Assembly (NCBI RefSeq): GCF_007747445.1 | Contig: NZ_CP036425.1 | Coordinates: 4,200,175-4,264,174, forward strand | Direction: 5' to 3' | DNA length: 64,000 nt | Origin: Poriferisphaera corsica | Lineage (GTDB): Bacteria; Planctomycetota; Phycisphaerae; Phycisphaerales; Phycisphaeraceae | Shown: in pieces, positions 9,587-17,620 of the stretch | Numbering within the stretch: the stretch's first letter is position 1 | How the letters are laid out: each line of letters opens with the position of its first letter | The notes under the pieces: generated by a model | Databases searched by the model: none | The model's input: only the letters and a program-made list of their open reading frames with translations | Told to the model about the DNA's origin: nothing | Translations under genes and position numbers: made by a program

Positions 9587-10513
9587 CTATGACAGATCAA
9601 TCCGAGGGTCGACCCACGCATACGCAATATCCACCACTAAATTAAACAGCACCAACATGCTCGCATACGTTAAAACCACTGCCAGTATCAAGAACTGATC
9701 CTTGTTCAACACAGCATTGACAAAATGCTCACCCATTCCAGGAATATTAAACACTTTCTCAATCACAAAGCTACCCGTCATCACGCTCGCCGTCGCCGGC
9801 CCCAGATAACTCACCACCGGCAAATACGCCACCTTCAGCGCATGCTTGAATAACGCCTTGTTCCGACTCAGCCCCTTTGCCCGCGCCGTCCGCACAAAAT
9901 CACTGCTCATCACATCCGCAAGTCCCAACCTTACCAGCCGCGCAATATACGCACTCGGCATCAGCCCCAGCGTTATCGCAGGCAAAATCACCTGATCGAT
10001 TCGCCCCCATCCCCCGGTCGGAAACCACTGCAACATCGTTGCAAACACCACCAAAAACAAACTCCCCACCACAAAGTTCGGCAAACTCACACCAACCAAC
10101 GTCAACGCCATACTACTAAAATCCAAAAACGTCCCCGGCTTCAACGCACCAATCACCCCGGCCATCGTCCCCAAAAACACCGCCACAACCATCGCCGCCG
10201 CACCAACCTGCACACTCACCGGCAAGCTCCCACCAATGATGTCACTCACCTTCTGATCCTGATAAAACAAACTCGGCCCAAAATCACCCTTCGTAAACAC
10301 ATTCTTCAAATACGTCGTCCCAAAATTCCACGGATTATCCAGGTTGTACTGACGCTTCATCGCCTCAACCACCTCCGGAGGCGGCCTTTTCCCACTTTCC
10401 GCATTCTCCAACGGGTTCCCCGGGATCACCCACACCAACACAAACGTCACCAAAAAAACCACCGACACAATCACCGGCAACTGCAATAACCTGTATACAA
10501 TCAAACGAAGCAT
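9587..10513 (-). CDS. Peptide ABC transporter permease (OppB/DppB-like)
   Basis: This inner-membrane permease of about 308 residues (BPD_transp_1) has the N-terminal signature MLRLIVYRLLQLP, six predicted membrane segments and the cytoplasmic EAA-loop region DFVRTARAKGLSRNKALFKH, which contacts the ATPase. It ends in WVDPRIDLS, as OppB proteins commonly do. The ATG at 10513 fits the family start; a GTG two codons earlier is also possible. The usual oppC, oppD and oppF neighbours are missing on both sides, so it must pair with components encoded elsewhere or be a leftover. The two OppA-like genes lie 4-9 kb away. Confidence 0.92.
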   Translation of the reverse strand: MLRLIVYRLLQLPVIVSVVFLVTFVLVWVIPGNPLENAESGKRPPPEVVEAMKRQYNLDNPWNFGTTYLKNVFTKGDFGPSLFYQDQKVSDIIGGSLPVSVQVGAAAMVVAVFLGTMAGVIGALKPGTFLDFSSMALTLVGVSLPNFVVGSLFLVVFATMLQWFPTGGWGRIDQVILPAITLGLMPSAYIARLVRLGLADVMSSDFVRTARAKGLSRNKALFKHALKVAYLPVVSYLGPATASVMTGSFVIEKVFNIPGMGEHFVNAVLNKDQFLILAVVLTYASMLVLFNLVVDIAYAWVDPRIDLS

Positions 10514-10606
10514 AAGCACCCATCATCTATAGATATACGAATAGCCACCTCCCGAACCAAAACCATTCTACTCTCGCCTCTCTAACCTCACCACCTTTAT
10601 CTCAAC

Positions 10607-11272
10607 CTACAACCGTTCCTCACCCTGCTCATCCGCATCTTCCTCTCGTTCTTCTTCAGCTTTCTCCTTTTTCATCTCATCTTCACCCTTCACTTTCAAC
10701 AACCCCAAACAACGTTCATTCAGACTCTCAAACCGCGCCGCATATTTCTTCAACTTATCTCTGCGAGCATCGTTCACCTCAATATTCGCCAGCCCCGCGC
10801 AAAGCGCCGCAATATACTCCGTTGCCTTCGCCTGACTCAGCACCATCACCAGCTCACTCTTCTGAATCTTCCCTCCTAAAATCGTCTTCCGTGTTCGCCC
10901 CTCAATCCAATTCCGCGCCCACTGCTCAACCTCAGGCAAACCATTCCGGTCCATCAGCACACCATTCGACTTCAACCGTCCGCTAATATCGCCCAGCCAT
11001 CCATTTATATCCTTCGCCGCCTCCTGAACATCCTCCAGTAGATCCCCCACCTCCCCGTCATAATCCCTCACCCACGTCACCAATCCCACCTTCGATTCCT
11101 GCCCCGCCAAACCAACCAGCAAGCTATACCCATTGGTCAACGATCCGGCCCGCTGCGATCCCGCAATCGGCTCCTTCCTAAATGGGTTCCAACACCCCCC
11201 CGCCAACGCGCACACCACCAATAACACCCCAATCAACACCGCATTTTGAGACTGTCTATTCTGCATTTGCAT
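10607..11272 (-). CDS. Hypothetical lipoprotein with charged C-terminal tail
   Basis: The 221-residue product is not recognised. Residues 1-27 form a lipoprotein signal with lipobox ALAGGC, so it should be attached to a membrane. The middle is mostly helical, with KDINGWLGDISGRLKS and KLKKYAARFESLNERCLGL. The last 27 residues are almost only K, E, D and R. A run of seven C (11195-11201) lies just after the lipobox codons. It is 93 bases upstream of the OppB-like gene on the same strand and might share its transcript. No function is proposed. Confidence 0.75.
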   Translation of the reverse strand: MQMQNRQSQNAVLIGVLLVVCALAGGCWNPFRKEPIAGSQRAGSLTNGYSLLVGLAGQESKVGLVTWVRDYDGEVGDLLEDVQEAAKDINGWLGDISGRLKSNGVLMDRNGLPEVEQWARNWIEGRTRKTILGGKIQKSELVMVLSQAKATEYIAALCAGLANIEVNDARRDKLKKYAARFESLNERCLGLLKVKGEDEMKKEKAEEEREEDADEQGEERL

Positions 11273-11414
11273 ATATCAATCTTCGTACATCCCCCCATCC
11301 TGACACCAACATTCCTAATCCCCTGCCCACTTTCATATCACACCTCCCCGCCTATTATCCCGCATCACCCGCTTCCACCTTTTTTTAATCCTCCTCATTC
11401 AAAGGAGATACATC

Positions 11415-11840
11415 ATGAATACCCCAAACAGAAAATCCCCATTCGCCACCCTTGCAGCCATCCTCCTCGCCCCGCTGTTCCTCTTCTCTCTCTCATGCTC
11501 CTCAGACGCGACCAAACAAACCCGCTCAGATACCGTCACGCAACCCTCCTCAGATGAAAACCAAATGAACAACGATCAGTCTAATGGCGAACAAAATTTC
11601 TCTGAAACCCAAGGCGAACGCGACGTCGTCCCCAACAACTACGCCTATGAATCCCAACCACCTGCCATCCCCGATGCCGACACTTCTAACGCGCCTCCAT
11701 ACGAAGGCAGCAAAGAACCCGTCCCCGATGAGTTCCCCTACAACGACTATGAACCACAATCACCAGACAACACAAACAGCAACTCAGAACCATACCAAGG
11801 CGAACGCGAAATCGTCCCCGAAGACTACCCCTACCAATAA
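11415..11840 (+). CDS. Hypothetical lipoprotein with VP-x-x-YPY repeats
   Basis: The 141-residue product is not recognised. It has a lipoprotein signal ending LFSLSC (Cys near residue 25), then a low-complexity polar linker, and three copies of a short repeat: GERDVVPNNYAY, GSKEPVPDEFPY and GEREIVPEDYPY. These are spaced by about 35 residues, the last at the very C-terminus. The start is firm because AAAGGAGA lies seven bases upstream. It is probably a disordered surface lipoprotein in which the repeats form a binding or cross-linking site. A terminator follows. Confidence 0.75.
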   Translation: MNTPNRKSPFATLAAILLAPLFLFSLSCSSDATKQTRSDTVTQPSSDENQMNNDQSNGEQNFSETQGERDVVPNNYAYESQPPAIPDADTSNAPPYEGSKEPVPDEFPYNDYEPQSPDNTNSNSEPYQGEREIVPEDYPYQ

Positions 11841-11874
11841 CATTCAACATCTTGAAATCTAAAAAATTCACGCC

Positions 11875-11899
11875 AATCCCAGCCTGCGCTGGGATTTTT
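11875..11899 (+). terminator. Rho-independent terminator
   Basis: A nine-pair perfect stem (AATCCCAGC at 11875-11883 with GCTGGGATT at 11888-11896) with a four-base loop is followed by T residues. It ends the transcript of the repeat lipoprotein gene. Confidence 0.85.
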
Positions 11900-12102
11900 C
11901 ATAGACCCCTTCCTTCCCCATTCCCGACCCTTGATCCTCACATAAAACATCCTATGTAATGATTCGCAAAACCAGAGTGTGAACCCTCGACAGCCAACTC
12001 ACGTAGATACTTCAGCATTTCTTCATTGACTACTGGCGCGTCGCGTAAACTTTGAAGCCCGCCGTTCTAAACATCAACTCTCCTCTTCCGGAGGTTTCTC
12101 AC

Positions 12103-14004
12103 ATGCATTGGATCATCTTCAACGCCCTGCTTACCCTCCTCCCCCTCACCTTCCTCCTCCTCGCCCTTCGCGGCAAACCCATCGACCAACACCCCGTCTG
12201 CCGCAAATGCCGCTACGACCTCACCGGCCTTAAACCCCCACTCACCACCTGCCCCGAATGTGGCTCCTCCCTCACTTCACCTTCCAAATCCATCCGCATC
12301 GGCAACCGCCGCAAAAAACCCGCCCCCATCACCATCGCCGCCTCCTTCCTCTTCCTCACCACACTCTTCACCGGCTTCCTCACCTTCGCTCACTTCAAAC
12401 CCATCAACCTCAACCAATACAAACCCGTTTGGCTCCTCACCCTCGAACTCAAACACCACACCCTCTCCACCAACCCCACTCGCGTCTGGGATCAGCTCGA
12501 CCGCATCCACAGCAATGCCCCACTCACCACTTCCCAAGGCAACGCCGCCGCCTCCGCCATCCTTACTTTCCTCGAAGCCAATCCTGATCACCGCTACCTC
12601 AGCGGCGGCTGGTCATGCCTATACATGCTCGAAGACCTCACCGAACGCCAACACGTCACCGATGACAACTGGAACCGCATACAAAAAAACCAACTCAAGC
12701 TTATTAAAAGCTCTAACCAAGATATCGCCAACTACGCAGCCGCATGGCTCTGGCGACTCGGTTACCGACACCACTCACCGAAAATCGAAAAACAAATACT
12801 CGAAAAGTTCCACCAACTCCCTCTAAGTGAGCAAACCCCGGACAACCGGCCCATCCCTTACCGCCGCATCTCTCCTGAAACCGAACGTGTAGCCCTCCAA
12901 ACAACCCTCGAAATCTTCCAAGGCAAATACCCCAACGCCGCCATCAATGACCACTACAAAACCCTCCTAATCACCGGCCCCCTTGATCACAACGGTTACC
13001 TCCAGGACTTCGGCCAACAAATCGCTCAACACGCTTTTAAATACACCATCGACACACAACCAACCACAGAACTCAACACTCCCCTCAATATTCAAGTCAA
13101 AGCCATCCCCATCGGCAACCAAATATCTAAACACAAAGTACAAATCAAAGTCACAAAACTCACCCTTCTTAGCGAAGACAACACCGCACTACTACTCACA
13201 ATCACTAAAAGTACTCACAACCAATACTTCTTTCACGCATCACAATCCTTTAACCCAACCCCCATTTGGTCTGACATCCAACCCAACAAACCCTACCGCA
13301 TCAAAGCCGAACTCCTTGCTCGTATCCATATCGACAGCCAATCCAACGAACCCTCCATCATCGATGAAACTAGCCCCACCATCACACTCACCGCCACCTC
13401 CAATCCCTTCACCTTCACCCCAGCAACCATAAAAACAATCAAACTCACGAATAACAAAGCCATGACCGATGCCCTCCAAAAAAGCATCTTCACCACACGC
13501 CTCTCAAGACCCCGCCCCGGATTCAAACGTCACAATGAACTCTGGGCCATCTACACCGATCAAACCCACAACGTCAAAAACATGCTCGTTCAGCGCCCTG
13601 ATATGGCCAAACATTTAGTTTATGCCTACGACCGCAACAAGCAATTACTCTCGCTCCGATACTTCTTCCAATCAGACACGCCCAATGATCGCACCACCTT
13701 CTGTTACAAAGCTTCCATTCGCATCGGCGACAACACCTACCCCTTCGGCCATTGCGTCTACTCCAACACCAAACGTAGCCTCACACACCTTCAACTCCAT
13801 GATTCACCCTTCATCGCCACAAACCCCGATGACCTCAACCACACCACTTGCGATATCATCCTCACGCCCGATCCCCAACACGCTCAAGCCAACACCCAAC
13901 TCACCGAAATCCTCGCCGCCCCCATCACCATCCCCAACATCAAACTCCGCTTCCTCCACCAAACCGCCGAAGAATATTGGCAAGACAACATCCCATCAAA
14001 ATAA
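12103..14004 (+). CDS. Membrane protein with N-terminal zinc ribbon, function unknown
   Basis: This 633-residue protein has a membrane segment at residues 2-23, then a four-cysteine zinc ribbon (CRKCRYDLTGL..CPECGSSL, residues 33-58). A second hydrophobic segment (ITIAASFLFLTTLFTGFLT) lies near 78-96, and a long polar region without a recognised domain follows. The CRKCRYDLTGL ribbon beside a membrane helix is a common arrangement in planctomycete proteins; its role is unknown. The ATG at 12103 is chosen because GGAGG (12090-12094) lies eight bases upstream, although the frame is open from 12052. The coding strand is extremely C-rich and G-poor. Confidence 0.8.
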   Translation: MHWIIFNALLTLLPLTFLLLALRGKPIDQHPVCRKCRYDLTGLKPPLTTCPECGSSLTSPSKSIRIGNRRKKPAPITIAASFLFLTTLFTGFLTFAHFKPINLNQYKPVWLLTLELKHHTLSTNPTRVWDQLDRIHSNAPLTTSQGNAAASAILTFLEANPDHRYLSGGWSCLYMLEDLTERQHVTDDNWNRIQKNQLKLIKSSNQDIANYAAAWLWRLGYRHHSPKIEKQILEKFHQLPLSEQTPDNRPIPYRRISPETERVALQTTLEIFQGKYPNAAINDHYKTLLITGPLDHNGYLQDFGQQIAQHAFKYTIDTQPTTELNTPLNIQVKAIPIGNQISKHKVQIKVTKLTLLSEDNTALLLTITKSTHNQYFFHASQSFNPTPIWSDIQPNKPYRIKAELLARIHIDSQSNEPSIIDETSPTITLTATSNPFTFTPATIKTIKLTNNKAMTDALQKSIFTTRLSRPRPGFKRHNELWAIYTDQTHNVKNMLVQRPDMAKHLVYAYDRNKQLLSLRYFFQSDTPNDRTTFCYKASIRIGDNTYPFGHCVYSNTKRSLTHLQLHDSPFIATNPDDLNHTTCDIILTPDPQHAQANTQLTEILAAPITIPNIKLRFLHQTAEEYWQDNIPSK

Positions 14005-14016
14005 CTCCAAGAACGG

Positions 14017-14056
14017 TGGCCGACTTAATCTTCACAATCAAGCCGGCCGCTTTTCT
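14017..14056 (+). terminator. Probable terminator
   Basis: GGCCGACTT (14018-14026) pairs with AAGCCGGCC (14040-14048) with one mismatch, and GCTTTTCTT follows. It lies 14 bases after the zinc-ribbon protein gene. Confidence 0.6.
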
Positions 14057-14244
14057 TGAGATCACCGACGACAGGGATTATTCAAACTAAGTTGTTCAGG
14101 GTAACCCGTTTTTAATAATGGTTGTCCCTTAATTTTCCTCTCTTTTATCCGGTTTTTTTATTTATATACTCGGTTAATGCTGGTACTATTTTGTCACATT
14201 TTACTTGTTAGTCATTTTTATAAATATTTCTTTTGGAGTTACAC

Positions 14245-14874
14245 ATGTTTCGCAAACTATCTACATGCTCGCTCGCATTCGCACTCGCAGCTTCTGTACA
14301 AGCAGCTCAAGTAACATCATCTCAGTCCGAAGATTTCACAGCTCAACATACTGTCGCTGCTGCTTACTACGTTCAACCATTCACCGATGGCAATTCAATC
14401 CGAGATACAAATGTTGATACCAAAGTGACCTTTGAGCAATTCAACCCAAATGCCGGCCAACTCCAACAAGTTGTTATCAAATTCCTTGATACCAATTTTG
14501 ACGGATCTGCTATGTGGTCGCATAACGAACACGCCGCCCATGGAACCATCAGCGAAGCAACTATCAAACTCGGCCCCCTCTCTAAAAAAATTGAATCCAA
14601 CCTATACTTTGACGATGTTAATACACCCATCCCAGAGCACGTCTACGTTTACAATGTAAACAAGACCGGCGTACTCGCCCAAAAAACAATCAATGTCAAA
14701 AATAACTCCAGCATGTTTGTAGGCACAGGTACCATCGATGCAAACGTTAATCTAAGATTATTTATCATTGGCGGCCCAATCAATTTCGGTAAAGTCGCCC
14801 TGTTCTTCAATATGTACAACACCGCTGAGTATACCGGAACAATCTCCGTAGATTACATCTACGAAACACCATAA
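14245..14874 (+). CDS. Secreted choice-of-anchor E-like protein without anchor
   Basis: The 209-residue protein has a signal peptide ending ASVQAA. The beta-rich body resembles the choice-of-anchor E family: FEQFNPNAGQLQQVVIKFLD matches that family's opening strands, and YTGTISVDYIYETP its last strand. Members usually end in PEP-CTERM or another sorting tail, but this one stops right after the last strand, so it is probably secreted or periplasmic. The start at 14245 is set by TTGGAG six bases upstream. Family assignment is by pattern only; the function is unknown. A terminator follows. Confidence 0.7.
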   Translation: MFRKLSTCSLAFALAASVQAAQVTSSQSEDFTAQHTVAAAYYVQPFTDGNSIRDTNVDTKVTFEQFNPNAGQLQQVVIKFLDTNFDGSAMWSHNEHAAHGTISEATIKLGPLSKKIESNLYFDDVNTPIPEHVYVYNVNKTGVLAQKTINVKNNSSMFVGTGTIDANVNLRLFIIGGPINFGKVALFFNMYNTAEYTGTISVDYIYETP

Positions 14875-14903
14875 TATGTAATTACCATATTCTCTAAATT
14901 GCT

Positions 14904-14938
14904 AAAGCAGCCAACGTATTCGTAGGCTGCTTTTTAAC
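14904..14938 (+). terminator. Rho-independent terminator
   Basis: A nine-pair perfect stem, AAAGCAGCC (14904-14912) with GGCTGCTTT (14925-14933), is followed by TTAACTTTTT. It lies 30 bases after the choice-of-anchor gene. Confidence 0.85.
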
Positions 14939-15319
14939 TTTTTCCTCAAACTACCACACCCTTGTAATCGTGCGCGCATTTCTCATCTTCTTCATTTTCT
15001 TTGTTCCAAACATCCTGTTTCTCACCACTTTCCTCCCTGTTCCAAACCAAAACGCTCTGTTTCAAACCCAAACCGGCCCTATTCTAAATAGGTGGTTTGT
15101 ACGCTTATGCGCGACAACCTCCAACCTCAAACGCGCCATATTTCATCACAACTTTTAAGTTTCACGCCCGCAATAACCCCACGACATATCACAACTTAAA
15201 AATTCTATCTGTGCGCACAAACATCAAACAGCGCGCACAAACGTGCTGCTAGCCCCACAGGTTAAACACGCTGAATCATCAAAACTTCAGCCAAAACCAA
15301 CCTCATTGGGAACATCAAA
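14939..15319 (+). other. Gene-free leader region before the GNAT gene
   Basis: No credible gene is seen in 380 bases. The decamer TGTT(C/T)CAAAC occurs three times (15002, 15038, 15058), which could be a regulator-binding array. Near 15210-15242 the sequence GCGCACAAAC occurs twice, 25 bases apart. The second motif, as GCGCGCACAAAC, also appears in the gene-free stretch at the right end of the window (63498). Confidence 0.4.
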
Positions 15320-16486
15320 ATGTGCGACAATATCCCCCCCACATTGGACAACGCAAAACCCTCATCTCACGGAGTTCAATCACCGCTAGCACATCGTTTT
15401 ATAACAGGAGGGGGATGGGACATCCGCGCACAAATGCGCATCCGTGAAGGCAGTATGTGCGACTATCATGCGCTTAGCCGCTTCCACTATCGCTCAGCCC
15501 GCCCCGGTGCTCCCACCCGCGTCCTCGTTCTCGAACATGTCGCGCACAACAATGATTCAACCCACACACAAACGCTCGCAAAACCCAATCAATCCTTAAA
15601 CAACAACACGACATATCTTCCAGCCGTGACCGGCCGCACGCACGACGACTCGTTGCACACAACCAACCAACCCTTAGAGCCTTTTGCTTCAATCACTGAC
15701 ACACAAAAACAGGCGCACCCGGCAGCAGCCGCGCGCCACAAATCCTTGTCAGACCATGACCTGACGGTCAAAGAAAACGCAAACCCGCAAAACGCTCTTC
15801 ATAAACATCAACGTGATGCAACCATCGTCGGCGTGCTCGTCGAGTCACTCCCCGCACTCTCCTGCAGCCTCCGCGACTACGCGCTTAATAGCCGATTCGG
15901 CTCACCCCTCACACTCCGGCAGCGCGCAAAACTGCTCAACGCCGAAGTCCGCTGCATCTCCCGTGTCGTCATCCACCCCCAATACCGCGGCCTCTCTCTC
16001 GCAGTTCACCTCGTCCAGCACGCATTAACCACTGCCACAACTCGCTTTACAGAATCACTCGCTGCCATGGGGCAGGTCAATCCCTTCTTCGAAAAGGCCG
16101 GAATGACCGCCTATTCGCGCCCTCAACACGCCAGAGATGCTCGTCTAACTGCTGCTTTGGCAAGCATTAACATCAATCAGTCTGACTTGGTCCGCATCGC
16201 ACACGCTGCTGCTCTCATCGCAGGCTTGCCCAACGCGCAATACCTCTGGATCTATGCCGAGCTTAAGCGTTGGGCCAGTAATTACTTACGTGATCGTAAA
16301 CATCAAAAAACCGCACCTCATAAGGCTCCCCATGACTCTAAGATCCTTCATGATCTCCTCGATCTCGCTCGCAAGCGTCTCTTCTTTAAGCCTTTATATT
16401 ACCTGCACTTAAACAACTCGGACTGGCCTTCAGGCTACCACGCTGCGGGGACAGATTGTGGATCAAATCTGGACATCCGCGCGTAA
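15320..16486 (+). CDS. GNAT-fold protein resembling the COG2401 acetyltransferase half
   Basis: This 388-residue protein contains a GNAT fold. IREGSMCDYHALSRFHYRS and TRVLVLEH (41-73) give the first strands, ATIVGVLVESL (167-177) the next, and RCISRVVIHPQYRGLSLAVH (211-230) the acetyl-CoA-binding P-loop region. AMGQVNPFFEKAGMTAY follows at 249-265. This order matches the acetyltransferase half of COG2401 proteins, in which it is fused to an ABC-type ATPase; here a separate COG2401-like ATPase gene lies 1.1 kb downstream. About 93 polar residues (74-166) interrupt the fold between strands. A run of seven C (15334-15340) lies five codons into the gene. Substrate unknown; the N-terminal 40 residues and exact start are uncertain. 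Confidence 0.75.
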   Translation: MCDNIPPTLDNAKPSSHGVQSPLAHRFITGGGWDIRAQMRIREGSMCDYHALSRFHYRSARPGAPTRVLVLEHVAHNNDSTHTQTLAKPNQSLNNNTTYLPAVTGRTHDDSLHTTNQPLEPFASITDTQKQAHPAAAARHKSLSDHDLTVKENANPQNALHKHQRDATIVGVLVESLPALSCSLRDYALNSRFGSPLTLRQRAKLLNAEVRCISRVVIHPQYRGLSLAVHLVQHALTTATTRFTESLAAMGQVNPFFEKAGMTAYSRPQHARDARLTAALASININQSDLVRIAHAAALIAGLPNAQYLWIYAELKRWASNYLRDRKHQKTAPHKAPHDSKILHDLLDLARKRLFFKPLYYLHLNNSDWPSGYHAAGTDCGSNLDIRA

Positions 16487-16736
16487 CTATCTACAACCCC
16501 TCAGTCACACTCAAATCTGAGTCAAAAAAACTTGAATTTCATTCAATCAAGTGAAACCTATTTTTATCTAACCTATTGATAATTCATAAATTGCAACCTT
16601 CGTGACAGCAGTATGTCAGCGATGGCACTACGAGTGTACGAATCTGAATATTGCCTGATTGACGGTGACAGATTCATGTTGTTGAATACAAACATATACC
16701 TAACTTTTTACGAACATTTCTGTGAGGCAATGTAAC
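16487..16736 (+). promoter_or_regulatory. Intergenic region with inverted repeats at the GC-skew switch
   Basis: Two inverted repeats are visible: ACTTGA/TCAAGT (16530-16535 with 16547-16552) and TGACA/TGTCA (16603-16607 with 16614-16618). The first may act as a weak terminator for the GNAT gene, and the second may be an operator for the HTH gene. This is where the + strand changes from C-rich to G-rich. No DnaA boxes were recognised. Confidence 0.35.
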
Positions 16737-17222
16737 ATGGTACAGGTACGAGGTAGTCTTAAAGGTTTAAGTGAAGAGAATTTACGTATCAATATGGTGA
16801 GCCATTCTGAAGAGCTTTTGGATCGGTCGACGCATCTGCCGACAGCTGATCGGGTGTTACTGGAACAGGTGCTGCGGTATGGGTTTACAGCACATGAAAT
16901 CGGCCGTTTGTCAGGCATTACGTCGAGTTCTGTGTTGCGCCGCGTTAGAAAATTGAGCGGCCGCTTGCGCGATCCGATGTATCGATTTGTGACGGAGAAG
17001 GAAGTTCTGATCCCACGGGATCTTAAGGTGACGGCGCGGCTGATCTTTGTAGAAGGTCGAAGTATGCGCGTCGCATCTGAAAAGCAGGGAGTCACGATGC
17101 ATCACACACGCAAGCGCGTGCAGCAATTACGGATGCTTAAAGAAGCTCACGAACAAATGAACGGTTTAGGTGAAACGCTCAAACGTGAGCGCACCCGCGG
17201 GCGGTCGCGTAAACGATCATAA
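16737..17222 (+). CDS. Helix-turn-helix DNA-binding protein (two HTH motifs)
   Basis: The 161-residue basic protein shows two sigma-70 region-4-like helix-turn-helix segments. One is around ADRVLLEQVLRYGFTAHEIG and SGITSSSVLRRVRKL (about residues 43-77). The second is around LIFVEGRSMRVASEKQ and MHHTRKRVQQLRML (about 104-136). The C-terminus is very basic (RERTRGRSRKRS). It probably regulates the cassette genes downstream, or acts as a terminase-type DNA adaptor. The ATG at 16737 has GAGG nine bases upstream and is preferred over the GTG at 16722. No named family is claimed. Confidence 0.7.
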   Translation: MVQVRGSLKGLSEENLRINMVSHSEELLDRSTHLPTADRVLLEQVLRYGFTAHEIGRLSGITSSSVLRRVRKLSGRLRDPMYRFVTEKEVLIPRDLKVTARLIFVEGRSMRVASEKQGVTMHHTRKRVQQLRMLKEAHEQMNGLGETLKRERTRGRSRKRS

Positions 17223-17620
17223 TTCCCCTATCTTTAACTATCTAATCATTAGTTCGTTACGCGAACTATAGCCAGTTAGTTACTTTTGATTGTTTATGAA
17301 AACATGAATACAAAAAGTGGGGGGGGGGAAGATGGAGATCTGTCAACGGAGGCAGAAGCATAACGTCGCGGAGTGCAGATGGACGGTTGAAAGATAAAGG
17401 ATGAATAAGGACGGCGTACACAAATGAGGGGAAGCGGATAATGAAAAGTATACGTGTGAATAAAGGATCGGGAGGCTGAAAAGTGGGTCGTAAAAGAAGG
17501 AAGTAATAAATAAGAAGAAGGGGGATGGGGCAGGGGGGGGTGAATAAGGCTATGGCGTTGTTGCTACGTGTGACTGTTTGATGAAATGAGTACGGCAGAT
17601 TCTTCAAGGAGATGAAAGCG
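17223..17620 (+). other. Polypurine-rich non-coding stretch
   Basis: I see no gene here; the opposite strand is open across part of it, but that product is only a low-complexity S/L/P/F string. On the + strand the stretch is strongly purine-rich, with runs of ten G (17319-17328) and eight G (17533-17540) and repeated GAAG/AAGG. The ribosome site AAGGAG at its end serves the ATPase gene. Confidence 0.5.

Noticed and set aside
16487-16736. Origin of replication at the C-to-G skew switch
   Set aside because: No dnaA, dnaN or gyrB gene and no DnaA boxes are visible, and opposite switches lie within 30 kb.
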